Shown here piece by piece: positions 35,178-46,470 of a DNA stretch of 64,000 nucleotides. Position 1 is the first letter of the stretch; each line of letters begins with the position of its first letter. A program made the translations under genes and the position numbers. The notes beneath the pieces are model-generated. The model worked only from the letters and a program-made list of their open reading frames with translations. It did not search any database and was not told where the DNA came from. The stretch is from Psilocybe azurescens (lineage: Eukaryota; Basidiomycota; Agaricomycetes; Agaricales; Agrocybaceae): NCBI GenBank assembly GCA_023853785.1, contig JAJIRX010000226.1, forward strand, positions 1-64,000, in the 5' to 3' direction.

Positions 35178-37092
35178 CTACCAGTCATCCAGCCTCTCGT
35201 CTTCATACTCCTCATCTGTAAATTCAACCTCATCAATCTCAAACTCGTCATCATTATTTTCCATCTTATCCAGCTCCTCACAGTGACGAGTATCTGGTGA
35301 AATGATCAGAAATCCAAATATTAACAGAGATTTTAATGTAGCCAACCTAATCCGCGACCATTGTTCACACCACCCATGTAGTAGCTACCATCTATTGCAG
35401 GATCATCCGGTCCACCGAGAAGCTCTTTTCCAGCTGGTTTATTTACATTTTTCTCCTCTTCACTGGTTTGGATATCCATGGCTTGAAGATATACTTGACA
35501 TTCTTCTATGAAGTCTACAGCATCATCAAGGTTTTCAAAGCGATGCAGAAGCTCTGAGTAGACATCCCAGATGTTGTCCGAAGTCACAATGGGATTACCC
35601 ATGCTCTGATAAAGGATGTTAGCATATCTTCCAAATTCGGGGGGTACAAGCTCGAAAACTGGATCATCTGGTGGTGCAAAAATTTGTCTGACTTGGTCAA
35701 TTGCTTCTTGACCAACATGAACCTAAAGACAAGAGTTGTTGAGTACACAAAGATCACCAAGTTGCACTCATACCTTAAAGTCCAAGCAACCATATCGTTC
35801 AGGATATGAATGGATATGTTTAGGAATGCCATGGGGAGTATCTTATTTCGATCTGCTTGCTTTCGGGTGTTATTAACCATATCTGTCCATGCATCGAGTT
35901 CAGTCTGCAAGAATGGGATGAAAATCCAGCGGAAAACAAGTCTGCACGCCTGACTGTGATTAGTAGGTCAAAAAAGACATTGATAGAAATACTTACGCAT
36001 CAAGAGGGCGGTTAATATCATATAATCCATTATTAGCCCCAAAGTCGAGTAGATTTTCAAATCCAGGAGTGAAGCGACTTCGTAACTGAGACCAAGAAAT
36101 TTCCGGCTTGATGTTTTTTTTCTGACGCATCCAACGGTGTTGAATGGTACCAACTAAGCTAGGATCATGTAGGTGCCTCAATGTTGTCTGTACATTTGCA
36201 ACACCATAATTTTCAGATCCAGGGTCGCTTTGGGTAATTAGTGGAATACCTGGTTAACCTACCTGTGAGTTAATTAAGCTGGGGTCCGATTTAAGGCTCA
36301 CATTTTTCCCTTTCAATAACATCCAAGTAGTATGATGCTATCAACTTTGGATTACTGTTTGTCCACCATATCTTATACCAGTGAATCAGTCCATCAAACG
36401 GATCACCTCCATTGTGGAGAGCCAGTCCAAAACGCTTCCATTTATCATGTTGATCAATGGCAATCATATCATTGACACCAGCAGCCCAGAAACGCCTACG
36501 TCGTAGACGCCGAGCTTTGCGTTCTCTGATAAGTTCTGGCTCCCACACTCGAAAATAAACAACGACAAGGTCACTACAGTCATATAGAATATATCAGTAC
36601 ACATACATATCATATGGAAAATACGTAGGAATAACACACCGAGGTACAAGCAATCCAAAGTGGTGAAATAGAAGTGTGCCCATATCACGAGCACCAGCCT
36701 TTGGGAAACGTTTTCTTAAAATGATCATACTGTCCCGGATACTTTCCACAGTGTGATCTTGTTGTCTTGTTGAAAGTAGTCCCAGTCTCTTCCGTATGGC
36801 TTTGTATGAAGTTAATCTGCATGCATACAAGTCATAATAGCTGAGATCAGAACATAAATTTATTAAGAAATAAAAGAGCTCCGTACCCAATACCATATAT
36901 TGCCGTATTGATGTGCTCTTCTCGGAGAAGTTGGACAACTTCAACATCAGTTTTACGCATTTTCCAATATGACAGGATGTGTGGTGCAATTTCCTCAATG
37001 GGCGCTAAATAAACATTGAAGTAATGACTTCAAAAGTAATACAAATCATAAAATTACTCACGAAGTGGCTTGTACTGGTTTTTCTGTGGCAT
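35178..37092 (-). CDS. Integrase-core (DDE) transposase-like protein, intact
   Basis: Minus-strand exons include 37092-37062 (MPQKNQYKPL), 37004-36887, 36816-36640, 36573-36302 and 36249 to about 35997, then further exons to TAG at 35180-35178; all join in frame. Segments: EEIAPHILSYWKMRKTDVEV, LTSYKAIRKRLGLLSTRQQ, MIILRKRFPKAGARDMGTLL, KARRLRRRRFWAAGVNDMIA, AIDQHDKWKRFG (first Asp), GLIHWYKIWWTNSNPKLIAS, ITQSDPGSENYG (second Asp), HRWMRQKKNIKPEISWSQLR (probable Glu), RFTPGFENLL, TELDAWTDMVNNTRKQADRN, then an acidic tail ending EYEDERLDDW. This is the integrase catalytic core family that is abundant in agaricomycetes. An N-terminal helical, DNA-binding-like part precedes the core. It is divergently paired with the alpha-kinase gene. 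I found no flanking inverted repeats. Confidence 0.85.
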
Positions 37093-37669
37093 CTGGTGGA
37101 AATATCACGCTTCTGTGATACTATAAATATACACATTTGGCGCTCTTTAAATAGCGATGTGTGGATATTGATGTCAACGATTCAGGACAATTCAGATTGA
37201 TGAATATCTGTGTAGTCAAATTAGTAGGCCCGAAACATCCGAAATTTCAAATACAGTCAGTATTCGTCATCACAGAAAGCACGAAATAATTGTGAATTCT
37301 GCTATAATGATATACAGAGCTCGTCTTAATTATGCCAAACTAACATTATCTATTGCATAGAGCACGGAATAATTGCAAATTTTGCTACAGTGAGCACAGG
37401 AGAATGGTAAATCTTCTGAAGAATGACATACAAAGCTCGTCTTAATTATGCCAAACTAACATTATCTATCGCATAGAGCACGGAATAATTGCAAATTTTG
37501 CTACAGTGATCACAGGAGAATGATAAATCTTCTGAAGAATGACATACAGAGCTCGTCTTAATCATGCTAAACTAACATTATATATTACATAGAGCACGAA
37601 ATAATTGTGAATTCAGCATCTATAAAAGTGGTGGGTGTAATGACACCTTATTAAGTTATCCCTAACAGC
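37093..37669. promoter_or_regulatory. Shared intergenic region of the divergent pair
   Basis: 577 bp between the two start codons. A TATAAAAG box at 37620-37627 lies 50 bp before the kinase ATG. Most of the rest is the 116-bp tandem repeat listed separately. Confidence 0.5.
37300..37612. repeat. 116-bp tandem repeat, about 2.7 units
   Basis: CATAGAGCACG recurs at 37356, 37472 and 37588, exactly 116 bp apart. Each unit carries AGCTCGTCTTAAT, ATGC(C/T)AAACTAACATTAT and GAATAATTGCAAATT. It lies between divergent genes, so it could carry repeated protein-binding sites, for example for the adjacent integrase; that is inference. Confidence 0.8.
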
Positions 37670-40578
37670 ATGCCTCCCGACTATCTGCATATCAGTACAC
37701 AGTTCACTGAAGACAGTAAAGCTACTGCCCCTTCTCAATGTGATCGCTGCACAACTGTCATTCAGGTTGGAGAGCAGCGTATCTATGTTGCTTCTCAAGG
37801 AAATCCCAATCACCCAGGAAAGTATATCTGTGACAAATGTATGGCTCACTACGCCCAGAAGAAAGCTACTACTGCCAGAGTTGTGTCCTCAGCACACAGT
37901 AGGTGCTTTATTATCTTGATCTATTCATCAGGTACTGATTTTACCCCTAGCACCAGCAGCTACCAGTTTACCTTTGAGTTCTCGTAAGTAAAGCTTCATG
38001 ATTAATTAGATGACAGTGGGGCGCTAATTTTGGCGCTTAGAATCAGAGGCTATCCCAGCTCAGCATATCAGTGTCACAGATATTCAAGCAAGAATTAATG
38101 AAGGACAACGCAAGGGTGACTTTTATTTATTTCAGACTTTGAAGAGTGTTTCACTAATTAAATTTTTATTGCTAGGTGCAAATACCCCACAGGGCCGGGT
38201 TACTGCAATGCCTTCAGTATTCTCAGGCCCTATTATTCACCATCCATCATACTTTCAAAGCTATTTTAATAGCCAAGCCAATCATAGTGGTTCATCCTCT
38301 ACACCTTCTCAGCCTCCATCCGGGTATACTGCAGCACATCTTCTCTATGGACAAGAACATAAACGCTGGTCAACTGCTGCATACAAAGGGTCATCATCAT
38401 TGAGTATGAGTATGGGTCAAATACCTGCTCATGCACAGTCCAGAAAAGAGGTATCAATTTTACTTGGTGTCAAATATGAGCTTCTTCTTGGTAAAATGGA
38501 AGCCACGGTGTGTAAATATTTTAAATCTGGTCTAGCTATTTATTAATTAAAAAGCTTAGGGGATAAAAGAGGGTATGCCAGTTGACTATGGTATTACTCC
38601 AGAAGATCTTGCTCAGTCTATCAAGAACTTCTTGCTTCAGCCTCTTACCAAACTTTGCCCTGGTTTTCCCTGGGACTTGTCTGGATCTGAAGTTCGGGAA
38701 TCTGGAATCTGGCAAGATATTCTTAAGAACAGAAGACTGGATATTCCATATTTTGAGGGCCGCTTCCTCAAAGCTAAATCCGGAAAGGCTGCAGGGACTT
38801 TTGCATTTGCTCCACCTGCTAAACCAGTCGAGTTTGTTCTAATCATTGAACGTGATCAGTGGATGGATTCTGAAAGGTTCATGGAGGAACCTGGATATAT
38901 ACCGGTATGTATTGATACATAACTCATTTTTCTGTAACTAATTTATATGTATAGCGGGCCATACAAAAACACCGAACCATACAAGCGACATTGCATGCCA
39001 CTATGCCAACAGGGCTGGAGAATGTAGTCCCAAAGCCACCAACTCTGAAACGCAAGATGCCTCCAAGTCCACTGTCTGAGTCTCGTTTGCATCAGGCCCC
39101 AGTGTCATACAAAGAAGTTTCAGAGTCTCAGGAATCTGTTACATCTGTTGTATGTCCCAAAAATCAAGAGATAACCCCAAGCTCTCGTACTTCAGAGGTA
39201 AGTCACTGCTGATTTTTAAATCTGCTTACTACTTATTACTGATTATTGATCACTAGACAAACTCGGAACAGCCACTTTCCACCAGGACAAACTCAGTCTG
39301 CTCAATGTCCAAGTTTCAAGAGGTTTGACTTTGATATAACCACACTTCTATGAAAATACTGATAAGGTATGTCTAGAATGGTGATCAAGAGCCAGTTGGA
39401 TTTCAACCCCTTGATCCAACTGAAGTCACAAGAGGAATCTTACTTGGTGGCCGGAGCACAATCTTGGAGCTAAAACAGAAAAGTTTGTGTTCAATTCTCA
39501 TACACAAAATTTAGAACAGCTAACAATTAATATGGTTTAGTTGACTCGATCCAAATTGATCCAGTTACTTGCTTTCTTATCAAGACCATTCCCTTCTCTG
39601 ATCTTTGTAGTGGAGATGACACTCGAAGTGAAATCATTAGCAAGCAAGGTTACCTTGGGCGCTCTAACACATGACAATAACAAGGACTTTATTGCACAGG
39701 GTGGTTTCAAGACTGCACATTGTGCCTCCTTGGTCTGGACTTCGACACCTCCTTCTAGTAAATGTTTGGGACACGATAGCTCTCTTACACCTGGCCCTTT
39801 CTCAGTGGCCTTGAAACGACTGTATAATGAAAAGAAGGATCCAAGGACAGGTAGTATGCTGCTCAAACGCTTTGCATATGCTGATGAAAGCGCTGGAGTA
39901 CTACTCACAGAGGCAACTGTTCTTGGATATGCAGATTCACTCCTTCGGTTTGCTTATTCTTTCATTCAAGACTTTCTCAGAAAGAAAGATGACAGTGCAG
40001 TCCTTCCCTTTTCGATTCCTAATCTACGATTTGTCCAAGGATGCATTGCTTATTCGGCTGGCACTGGCAGAGCTAAACAGGGCACAGCATCCTATTCGGC
40101 AGCATATTTGCTCAAAGAGCTTATAGCAAAGGAGTCGACATTTATCAAGTACATTCACAATGCTGATGCTATTCCTCTCCCCACAAAGGATGAGCCAGGA
40201 CATGAATTTGCTGTCTTTCTCTGTTTTGTTCAACATATTCAATTCGTTCAAAGCCATGGTCAAGTTTACATTTCAGACTTCCAAGGTGATTATTCCTGTA
40301 CTTCTTAATTTAAAACACTTCTAATTCATACTATCACATAGGCGCTGGAGATCTTTTAACTGATCCACAAGTAATGACGCATCCGTGAGCATTTAATTTC
40401 TTTACTATCTCAAATAAATGTTTACCGATCACCCTGGTACTAGAGCACTTACAAAAACTGATGGCATTTTACCCGAGATCTTATTTGGAGAGGGAAATGT
40501 GGAAAATGCCTTCATGGAATTTACCTCACAACACAAGTGCAACAAATACTGCACATGGTTTGAATTGAAGGAATTTTA
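37670..40578 (+). CDS. Alpha-type (MHCK/EF2K-like) protein kinase, intact
   Basis: Many exons join in frame from ATG 37670 to TAG 40576-40578. The N-terminus has two CxxC pairs (QCDRC at residue 24 and ICDKC at 54), a likely zinc site. A long Ser/Pro-rich middle follows (SSSTPSQPPSGYTAAHLLYG, PVDYGITPEDLAQSIKNFLL, KPPTLKRKMPPSPLSESRLH). The C-terminal kinase domain reads LGALTHDNNKDFIAQGGFKT, HNADAIPLP, FAVFLCFVQHIQFVQSHGQV, YISDFQ then GAGDLLTDPQVMTHP (glycine-rich and metal-binding loop) and, after a last intron, LFGEGNVENAFMEFTSQHKC with NKYCTWFELKEF, the zinc-binding end typical of alpha-kinases. It would phosphorylate Ser/Thr on unknown substrates. Family members are expanded in agarics. 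It starts 577 bp from the divergent integrase gene; no frame breaks were found. Confidence 0.85.
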
Positions 40579-41990
40579 GATTGGGAATCCCAGTAGAGAA
40601 CCTGTCAACAAAAGATTAACTTATTAAAAAGTACAATGTCATTGGTTTCTCAAATTTGGAGTACGTTGTTCAAAAACTACGAAATCAACTACCACAAGAA
40701 CTGGAGGGGTTCACACTTCAGCAGTGATACTGCCTCTCTCAAAACATCTTCTTGTCTGCCACCGCTTCACATCCACTGCCCGGAAACACCTCTTCAGCAC
40801 AATCATGCTCAAATTCTTCAGCTATGGGAATTCCCAGACAATCCTAGCACGCTTCATGCACCTGCTATCATCACGCTACATATGTGGCTTTGTGCAGAAC
40901 CTTTACTTATTAACTGACAACGCCCACTGTGACCAAATGGTCGGCTTTATGATAAAGTCAGATGGACAGCCACTATGGGTGGTGAGTTCTCAGCTTAAGG
41001 ACACATGAGCCATGGTTGATATCACACAACAGATGCTTCAGTTCTATCTTATGGTGGAGGAACACGCAGTCCCACAGTCAACGGCACGGCCAATGCCACA
41101 CTGACAAGATGAAACTAACAGAGAACGGGTGTGCATGCTTAGAATAAAACGATCACAGCCTCACCGTATCATCCATGTTTTATAGCGAATGCAGATACAG
41201 GCAATAAATGTGGGCCGGCTACCAGGACATGAGAGGCAGATTCTTCACTAAAATACTTTTGTTAATGTTCAAAAGGATGGAAAGACAGACGGTGAGAATA
41301 TAAACCACGCTGGTGGCACCAGCGTATTCCCGTGCCCGAGTATTTCTCGGCCACCAGTGGGTGGGATAGAGAATTTAAATGTGGCAGCACGTACTTGAAT
41401 CCAATTCCTAAGTTCCTGCTCCCTCCCTATCTCCATCCGAATCGCTTTTATTTGCTCATTTGCCGCTCGTTGGGCAACCCTGGCCCTGGGGAAAGACTTG
41501 GTTTGTCAAGCGAGCGGCAAATTTGTAAATGTGGGGAAGGATAGAGGCCTTGGTTGGGCCTGTTGGTAGTACAATATGACGCTTGAGCAAACAGAAATAC
41601 AGATTAGAACTGAGGACAAAAAAAAATAGCAAAAAAGCGCACATATATAGCACAAGGATTGAGAGTTTGGGACGCCATTCGACACCTAAAGACTGTTAGG
41701 CCAGCAAAAGCATGCTGACTTTGTTCTGGATAGCAGATGGAGCCGTCAATGACCTCCTGTTCGATAGAGATACTAGCACTTACGGTCGACTTGGCAAAAC
41801 TTGAATGATGACGGTGCCCAGTTGAGTTCAACGTGGTACGCAGCCGTAGACAACAACTTTCCGGGGTCCTGACGGCCTCCCATAAATAACAAATGCCCGG
41901 CACATTATCCCGGACATTATTTGGCAACGGCTTTAGAGGCTTGATAGTCTCGCTTTCCATACTATGCAACCACTCGAAGAACGGCACATC
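40579..41990. other. Region without recognised gene
   Basis: Short frames on both strands show no family motifs. It contains a hairpin with perfect 12-bp arms, ATTTGCCGCTCG (41458-41469) and CGAGCGGCAAAT (41511-41522). Confidence 0.3.
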
Positions 41991-44170
41991 AAGCCTACAT
42001 GTGCTTACTTATATACAGTCTATATCATTACAGTTCATATAAATATAGAAGAGCATGTAAGATCAGGCTCTACGAGCCTAGAAATATTTGTCACTGTAAT
42101 CAGATGTATCTGCGTACAGAATTTGCACAATAAATGAGCTTGTAAAGTAAGGTTCTACGAGCCTACATGCATTTAATTATGTACAGTCAATATAATTATA
42201 GCTCATGAAAATATAGAAGAGCACGCAAGATCAGGCTCTACGAGCCTAGAAATATTTATCACTGTAATCGGGTGTGTCCGCGTACAAAATTTGTGTGATA
42301 AATTATTGCCGCATATAAACGAGCTTATAACATGAGGTTCTACGAGCCTACATACATTTAATTATGTACTGTCTATATGATTCAAACTCATATGAATACC
42401 GAAGAGCATGGAAGATCAGGCTCTACGAGCCTACAAATAAATGTCACTTTAATCTGGTCTGTCTATCTGCAAAATTTGCACGATAAATTATCATTGTATA
42501 TAAGTGAGCCTGTGAAGTATAGCGTGATTTCTGCACATTTATTATCGAGCTCAGATACTTTCCGTGAGCGAACTATTTTAAGTACTTATAAGTCATTTTG
42601 AGTACCTGAAGACATCACCAAATTATGGCTCGAAATCTTACTGGGAGAGCCAATCTTTATGTAAGAGCTACTCCTTTAAAGTGTGACCCGAGAGCCACTT
42701 TCATAGTGAGCCTCATGTCGTGTACCAAGAGCCTTCTTTGTATAATAGCGAGATTATTTCTACTAATGTAGCGAGCTTTTTTCGGTTGAGTGCAACTTTC
42801 AGAGAGCCTTTTCAGACATGGACCTTGGATGATCCCATCGAAGTTCAGTTTATAATATATGTATACTAGGTATGACTATAGTCTCCGCGGTGTTACAGCT
42901 TACTATGAGCAATGTCATACTTCACCTGAGTGCGAGTGACATTTACAGATTAAAATAAATATATTATAAGAAAGATAGTAATAGAATGAATGTGCTACGT
43001 GGTGAACTAAAATGAGATTGCAGCGAATGCAAAGTGTATGTAACATAAAAAGTGAGTGATGGCGAAGAACTATGATTGCGACGTAAAGAGGTATGCAAGG
43101 AAGATTATATTGCAGAGGCTGTACGCGAGTTGATGTGTGCTCAAACAGATGCGGGCATTTGGAATGAGTTGTCTATGTCCCAACTTAGTCAGACTCAGGT
43201 AGCATAGCGTTACAGTAGATGTCTTTCGGTTATAAATGTCTTTATGACCTTATTTTCTTACAATACCATGACATCCATTTTAATTTGCAAACCATAATTC
43301 TCTCCGCGTGAAGCAGAACCTGAATTCTCACTGAAAAGGCTCTCTGAAAAGTTGCACTCAACCGAAAAAAGCTCACTACATTAGTAGAAAGAATCTCGCT
43401 ACTATACAAAGAAGGCTCTTGGTACACGACATGAGGGTCACTCTGAAAGTGGCTCTCGGGTCACACTTTAAAGGAGTAGCTCTTACATAAAGATTGGCTC
43501 TCCCAGTAAGGTTTCGAGCCATAATTTGGTGATGTCTTCAGGTACTCAAAATGACTTATAAGTACTTAAAATAGTTCGCTCACGGAAAGTATCTGAGCTC
43601 GATAATAAATGTGCAGAAATCACGCCATAGTGAAGTAAGGTTCTACGAGCCTACATGCGTTTACTTATGTACAATAGATATAATTATAGCTCATAAAAAT
43701 ATAGAAGAGCACGCAAGATCAGGCTCTACGACCCTACATATATTTGTTACTGTAATCTGGTGTGTCTGCATACAAAATTTGCATAATAAATTACTGTCGC
43801 ATATAAATGAGCTTATAAAGTGAGGCTCTATGAGCCTACATACATTTAATTATATAGTAATATCCATATAATTCCGGCTCATATAAATATAGAAGAGCAT
43901 GTAAAGTCAGGCTCTACGAGCCTATACCAAATTATTATTACAATAGTCTATCCATCTATCTAGAAAATTTGCACCATAAATTATCATCGCATATAAGTGA
44001 GCTTTTAAAGTAATGTTTTACAGGCCCATATGCATTCACTTGTATGCTGTCTATATAATTGCAGCTCATATGATTTACGAGAGCACATAAGATCAGGCTC
44101 CACAAGCTTATGTGTCTATATTTATATACTAGAGTCTATCTAAATCTATCAAATATCTACATATCCCAGT
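41991..44170. repeat. Array of palindrome-bearing repeat units
   Basis: The palindrome AGGCTCTACGAGCCT (6-bp arms around TAC) or its AGGTTC variant recurs at 42065, 42150, 42233, 42335, 42419 and again from about 43641 to 44095, every 83-102 bp. Alternating spacers share ATATAGAAGAGCAYGYAAGAT and AAATTTGCAYRATAAAT. The array is interrupted by the foldback element at 42520-43629. No coding content. Confidence 0.8.
42520..43629. mobile_element. Foldback/MITE element, 1.1 kb, with ~295-bp TIRs
   Basis: Arms 42520-42814 and 43331-43629 are nearly perfect inverted repeats, with outer ends reading GCGTGATTTCTGCACATTTA. GTGAAG(TA) flanks both sides (42512 and 43630), and removing the insert restores a normal array unit. 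The middle has no transposase. An 8-bp duplication would suit a hAT-type element; a 6-bp reading is also possible. Confidence 0.8.
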
Positions 44171-44202
44171 CAATATAGCCACTCATCCCTGCCTATTTAG
44201 GG

Positions 44203-44224
44203 CTGTAGGGTTGAAACCCTACAG
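44203..44224. other. Perfect hairpin between two repeat arrays
   Basis: CTGTAGGGTT pairs with AACCCTACAG over a 2-nt loop. It stands exactly where the palindrome array stops and the 72-bp minisatellite starts. CTAA followed by T comes 18 bp later (44243), which recalls a Helitron 3' end, but the spacing is long and no 5' end was found. Confidence 0.45.
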
Positions 44225-44249
44225 TCAAAACGAGGCCCATAACTAATTA

Positions 44250-46470
44250 TCTGAATTTTCCTTACAAATTTGACCATCATGTGTCGTCCTTTCTAGTCTC
44301 TGAAAGTGCGTGAATCCATTGTGTAAGTTCTTGCTACCAAACTGACTGTTATGCATCGACATTTCCACTCTCAGGGAGTGAGTGAATAGATTATATAAGT
44401 TTTTCCTACCAAACTGACTGTCATACGTCGTCAATTATACTCCTAGGAAGTGCGTGAATCTATTATCGAAGGGATTTCCGCCAAACTGATTGTCATCCAT
44501 CGTAATTTCCATTCGCAGAGGATGAGTCAATCAATTATCCGATGTGTTTCTACCAAACTGACAGTCATCCATCGTCATATCCACTCGCAGTGGGTGAGTG
44601 AATCGGTTATCTCAGTTTTTGCTACCAAGCTGACTGTTATGCACCGTCATTTCCACTCTCAGGGTGCGAATGAATAAATTGTCTGCGCTGTTTATATCAA
44701 ACTGACTGTGATGAGTCGTCGTTTCTACCCTCAGAGAGTGCGTGACATCATTGTGCGAGCTGTTTCTACCAAACTAACTGACATACATCGTCATTTCAAC
44801 TCTCAGATGGTGCGTGAATGTATGTTCTGCACGGTTTCTACTGATTGTCATGCGTCGTTGTTCCACTCCCAGTAGGTGAGTGAACGGATCATCTGAGTTC
44901 TTCCTACCAATCATTTCAACTGCCAGTTTGTGCGTGAATTGATTGCCTGCCCTGTTTTCACCAAACTGATTGTCATATGTCGTCATTTCCACATTCAGGA
45001 AGTTCGTGAATAAAATGTCTGAGCTGTTTTTACAGTACTGACTGTCTGACGCCGTCATTAATACCATTCTCAGCCTGTACGTGAATTGATTATCTGCACT
45101 GATCTTGCCAAACTGACTGTTATGAATCGTCATTTCCACTCTCAAATCGTGCGTGAAACTATTGTCTAAGCCTTTGCCATAGTACTGACTGACATGCGCC
45201 GTCATGTTCACTCTCAGACTGTGCGTGAATTTATGGTCTGGGCTATTTCTACGTTACCCACTGTCACACACCGTTATTTTCACTCTTAGTCCGTGAGTGA
45301 ATCGATTATCTGAGATATTTCTACCAAACCGACAGCCATGGGTCGTCCTTTCCACTCTCAGGCAGTGCGTAAATAAAATGTCTGAGCTTTTTCGATCATT
45401 GACTGTCGTTATTCATTGTTTCTACTATCAGCAAGTTCGTAAATCCATTGTCTGAGCTGTTTCTACAGTACTTACTACTGACTGTCATTGATCGTCGTTA
45501 CCACTCTCACCCCGTGCGTGAATCGGTTATCTGAATTATTCAGTCAACCTGACTATCATATCGTCGTTCTTGTTCTCAGGATGTGCACGAATCTATTGTT
45601 TGAGTTATTCTTGCCATAATGACTTTCATGCGTCCTGATAACTTTCAGGACGTTCGCGAAGCCATTCTCTGAGCTGTTTCTGTGGTACTGACTGTCATGC
45701 ATCGTCATTTCCGCTCTCAGATCGTGCGTGAATTGGCTGTCTGAATTTTTTCTACCAAACTGACTGTCATTCATCATCGTTTACGTTCCCAGTTTGTGCG
45801 TGAATCTATTATCTGAGCTGTTCCTACATAGCTGACTGTCATGAGTTGTTGTTCCTATTTTTAGAACGTGCGCGAAATCATTGTCTAAGTTTTTTCCTAC
45901 CAAACTGATTGTCATGCATCGTCGTTTCTGCGCTCAGTGGGTGAGTGATCCAGTTCTCTGCACTAATTATCTCAAACTAACTGTCATGCGCCGTCCGTTC
46001 CGCGATCAAGAAATGCGTGCATTAATGGTCTGGGATATTTATACCAAACTGACTGTCAAGCGCCGTCAGTTTTGCATCCAGGAAGTGCATGAATTCATAG
46101 TTTGGGCTGTTTATCACAAACTGACTGTCACGCGTGGTCGTTTCCACTCTCAGAAAGCGAGTGGATCGAATGTCTACGTTGATCCTGCTAACCTGACTGC
46201 CATGCGTCGTACTTTCTATTTACAGGATGTGCGTAAAAACCATTTTCTGAGCCGTTTTCACCGAACTGACTGTCTTGCCTCGTCGTTTCCGCTCTCAGAA
46301 CGTTCATCATTATCCATTATATCATATTTTCTTTCAAATATGACAGTCATGTATGGTAATTTCCATCCCAGGGACGCTCCATATTCACCATGCAACCAAT
46401 GCCGAGCTTATGAAAAGCCACGATTGTACATGCCGGTTTTCACTCTCAGCCAGTCCGTGTATTCCTCGTC
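44250..46470. repeat. 72-bp minisatellite, about 31 units
   Basis: ACCAAACTGACTGTCAT recurs every 72 bp (44336, 44408, 44480, 44552, 44624 and onward) with the companion motifs TCATTTCCACTCTCAG and GTGCGTGAAT. Because 72 is divisible by 3, long frames appear on both strands (for example TKLTVMHRHFHSQ on plus, and FTHxLRVEMTMHDSQFGxKN on minus). Frequent stops and single-base indels argue against translation. Units diverge by roughly 15-30 percent by eye and degrade after about 46200. Confidence 0.85.

Noticed and set aside
44250..46470. CRISPR-like regular spacing
   Set aside because: The whole 72-bp unit repeats without unique spacers, and the context is fungal.
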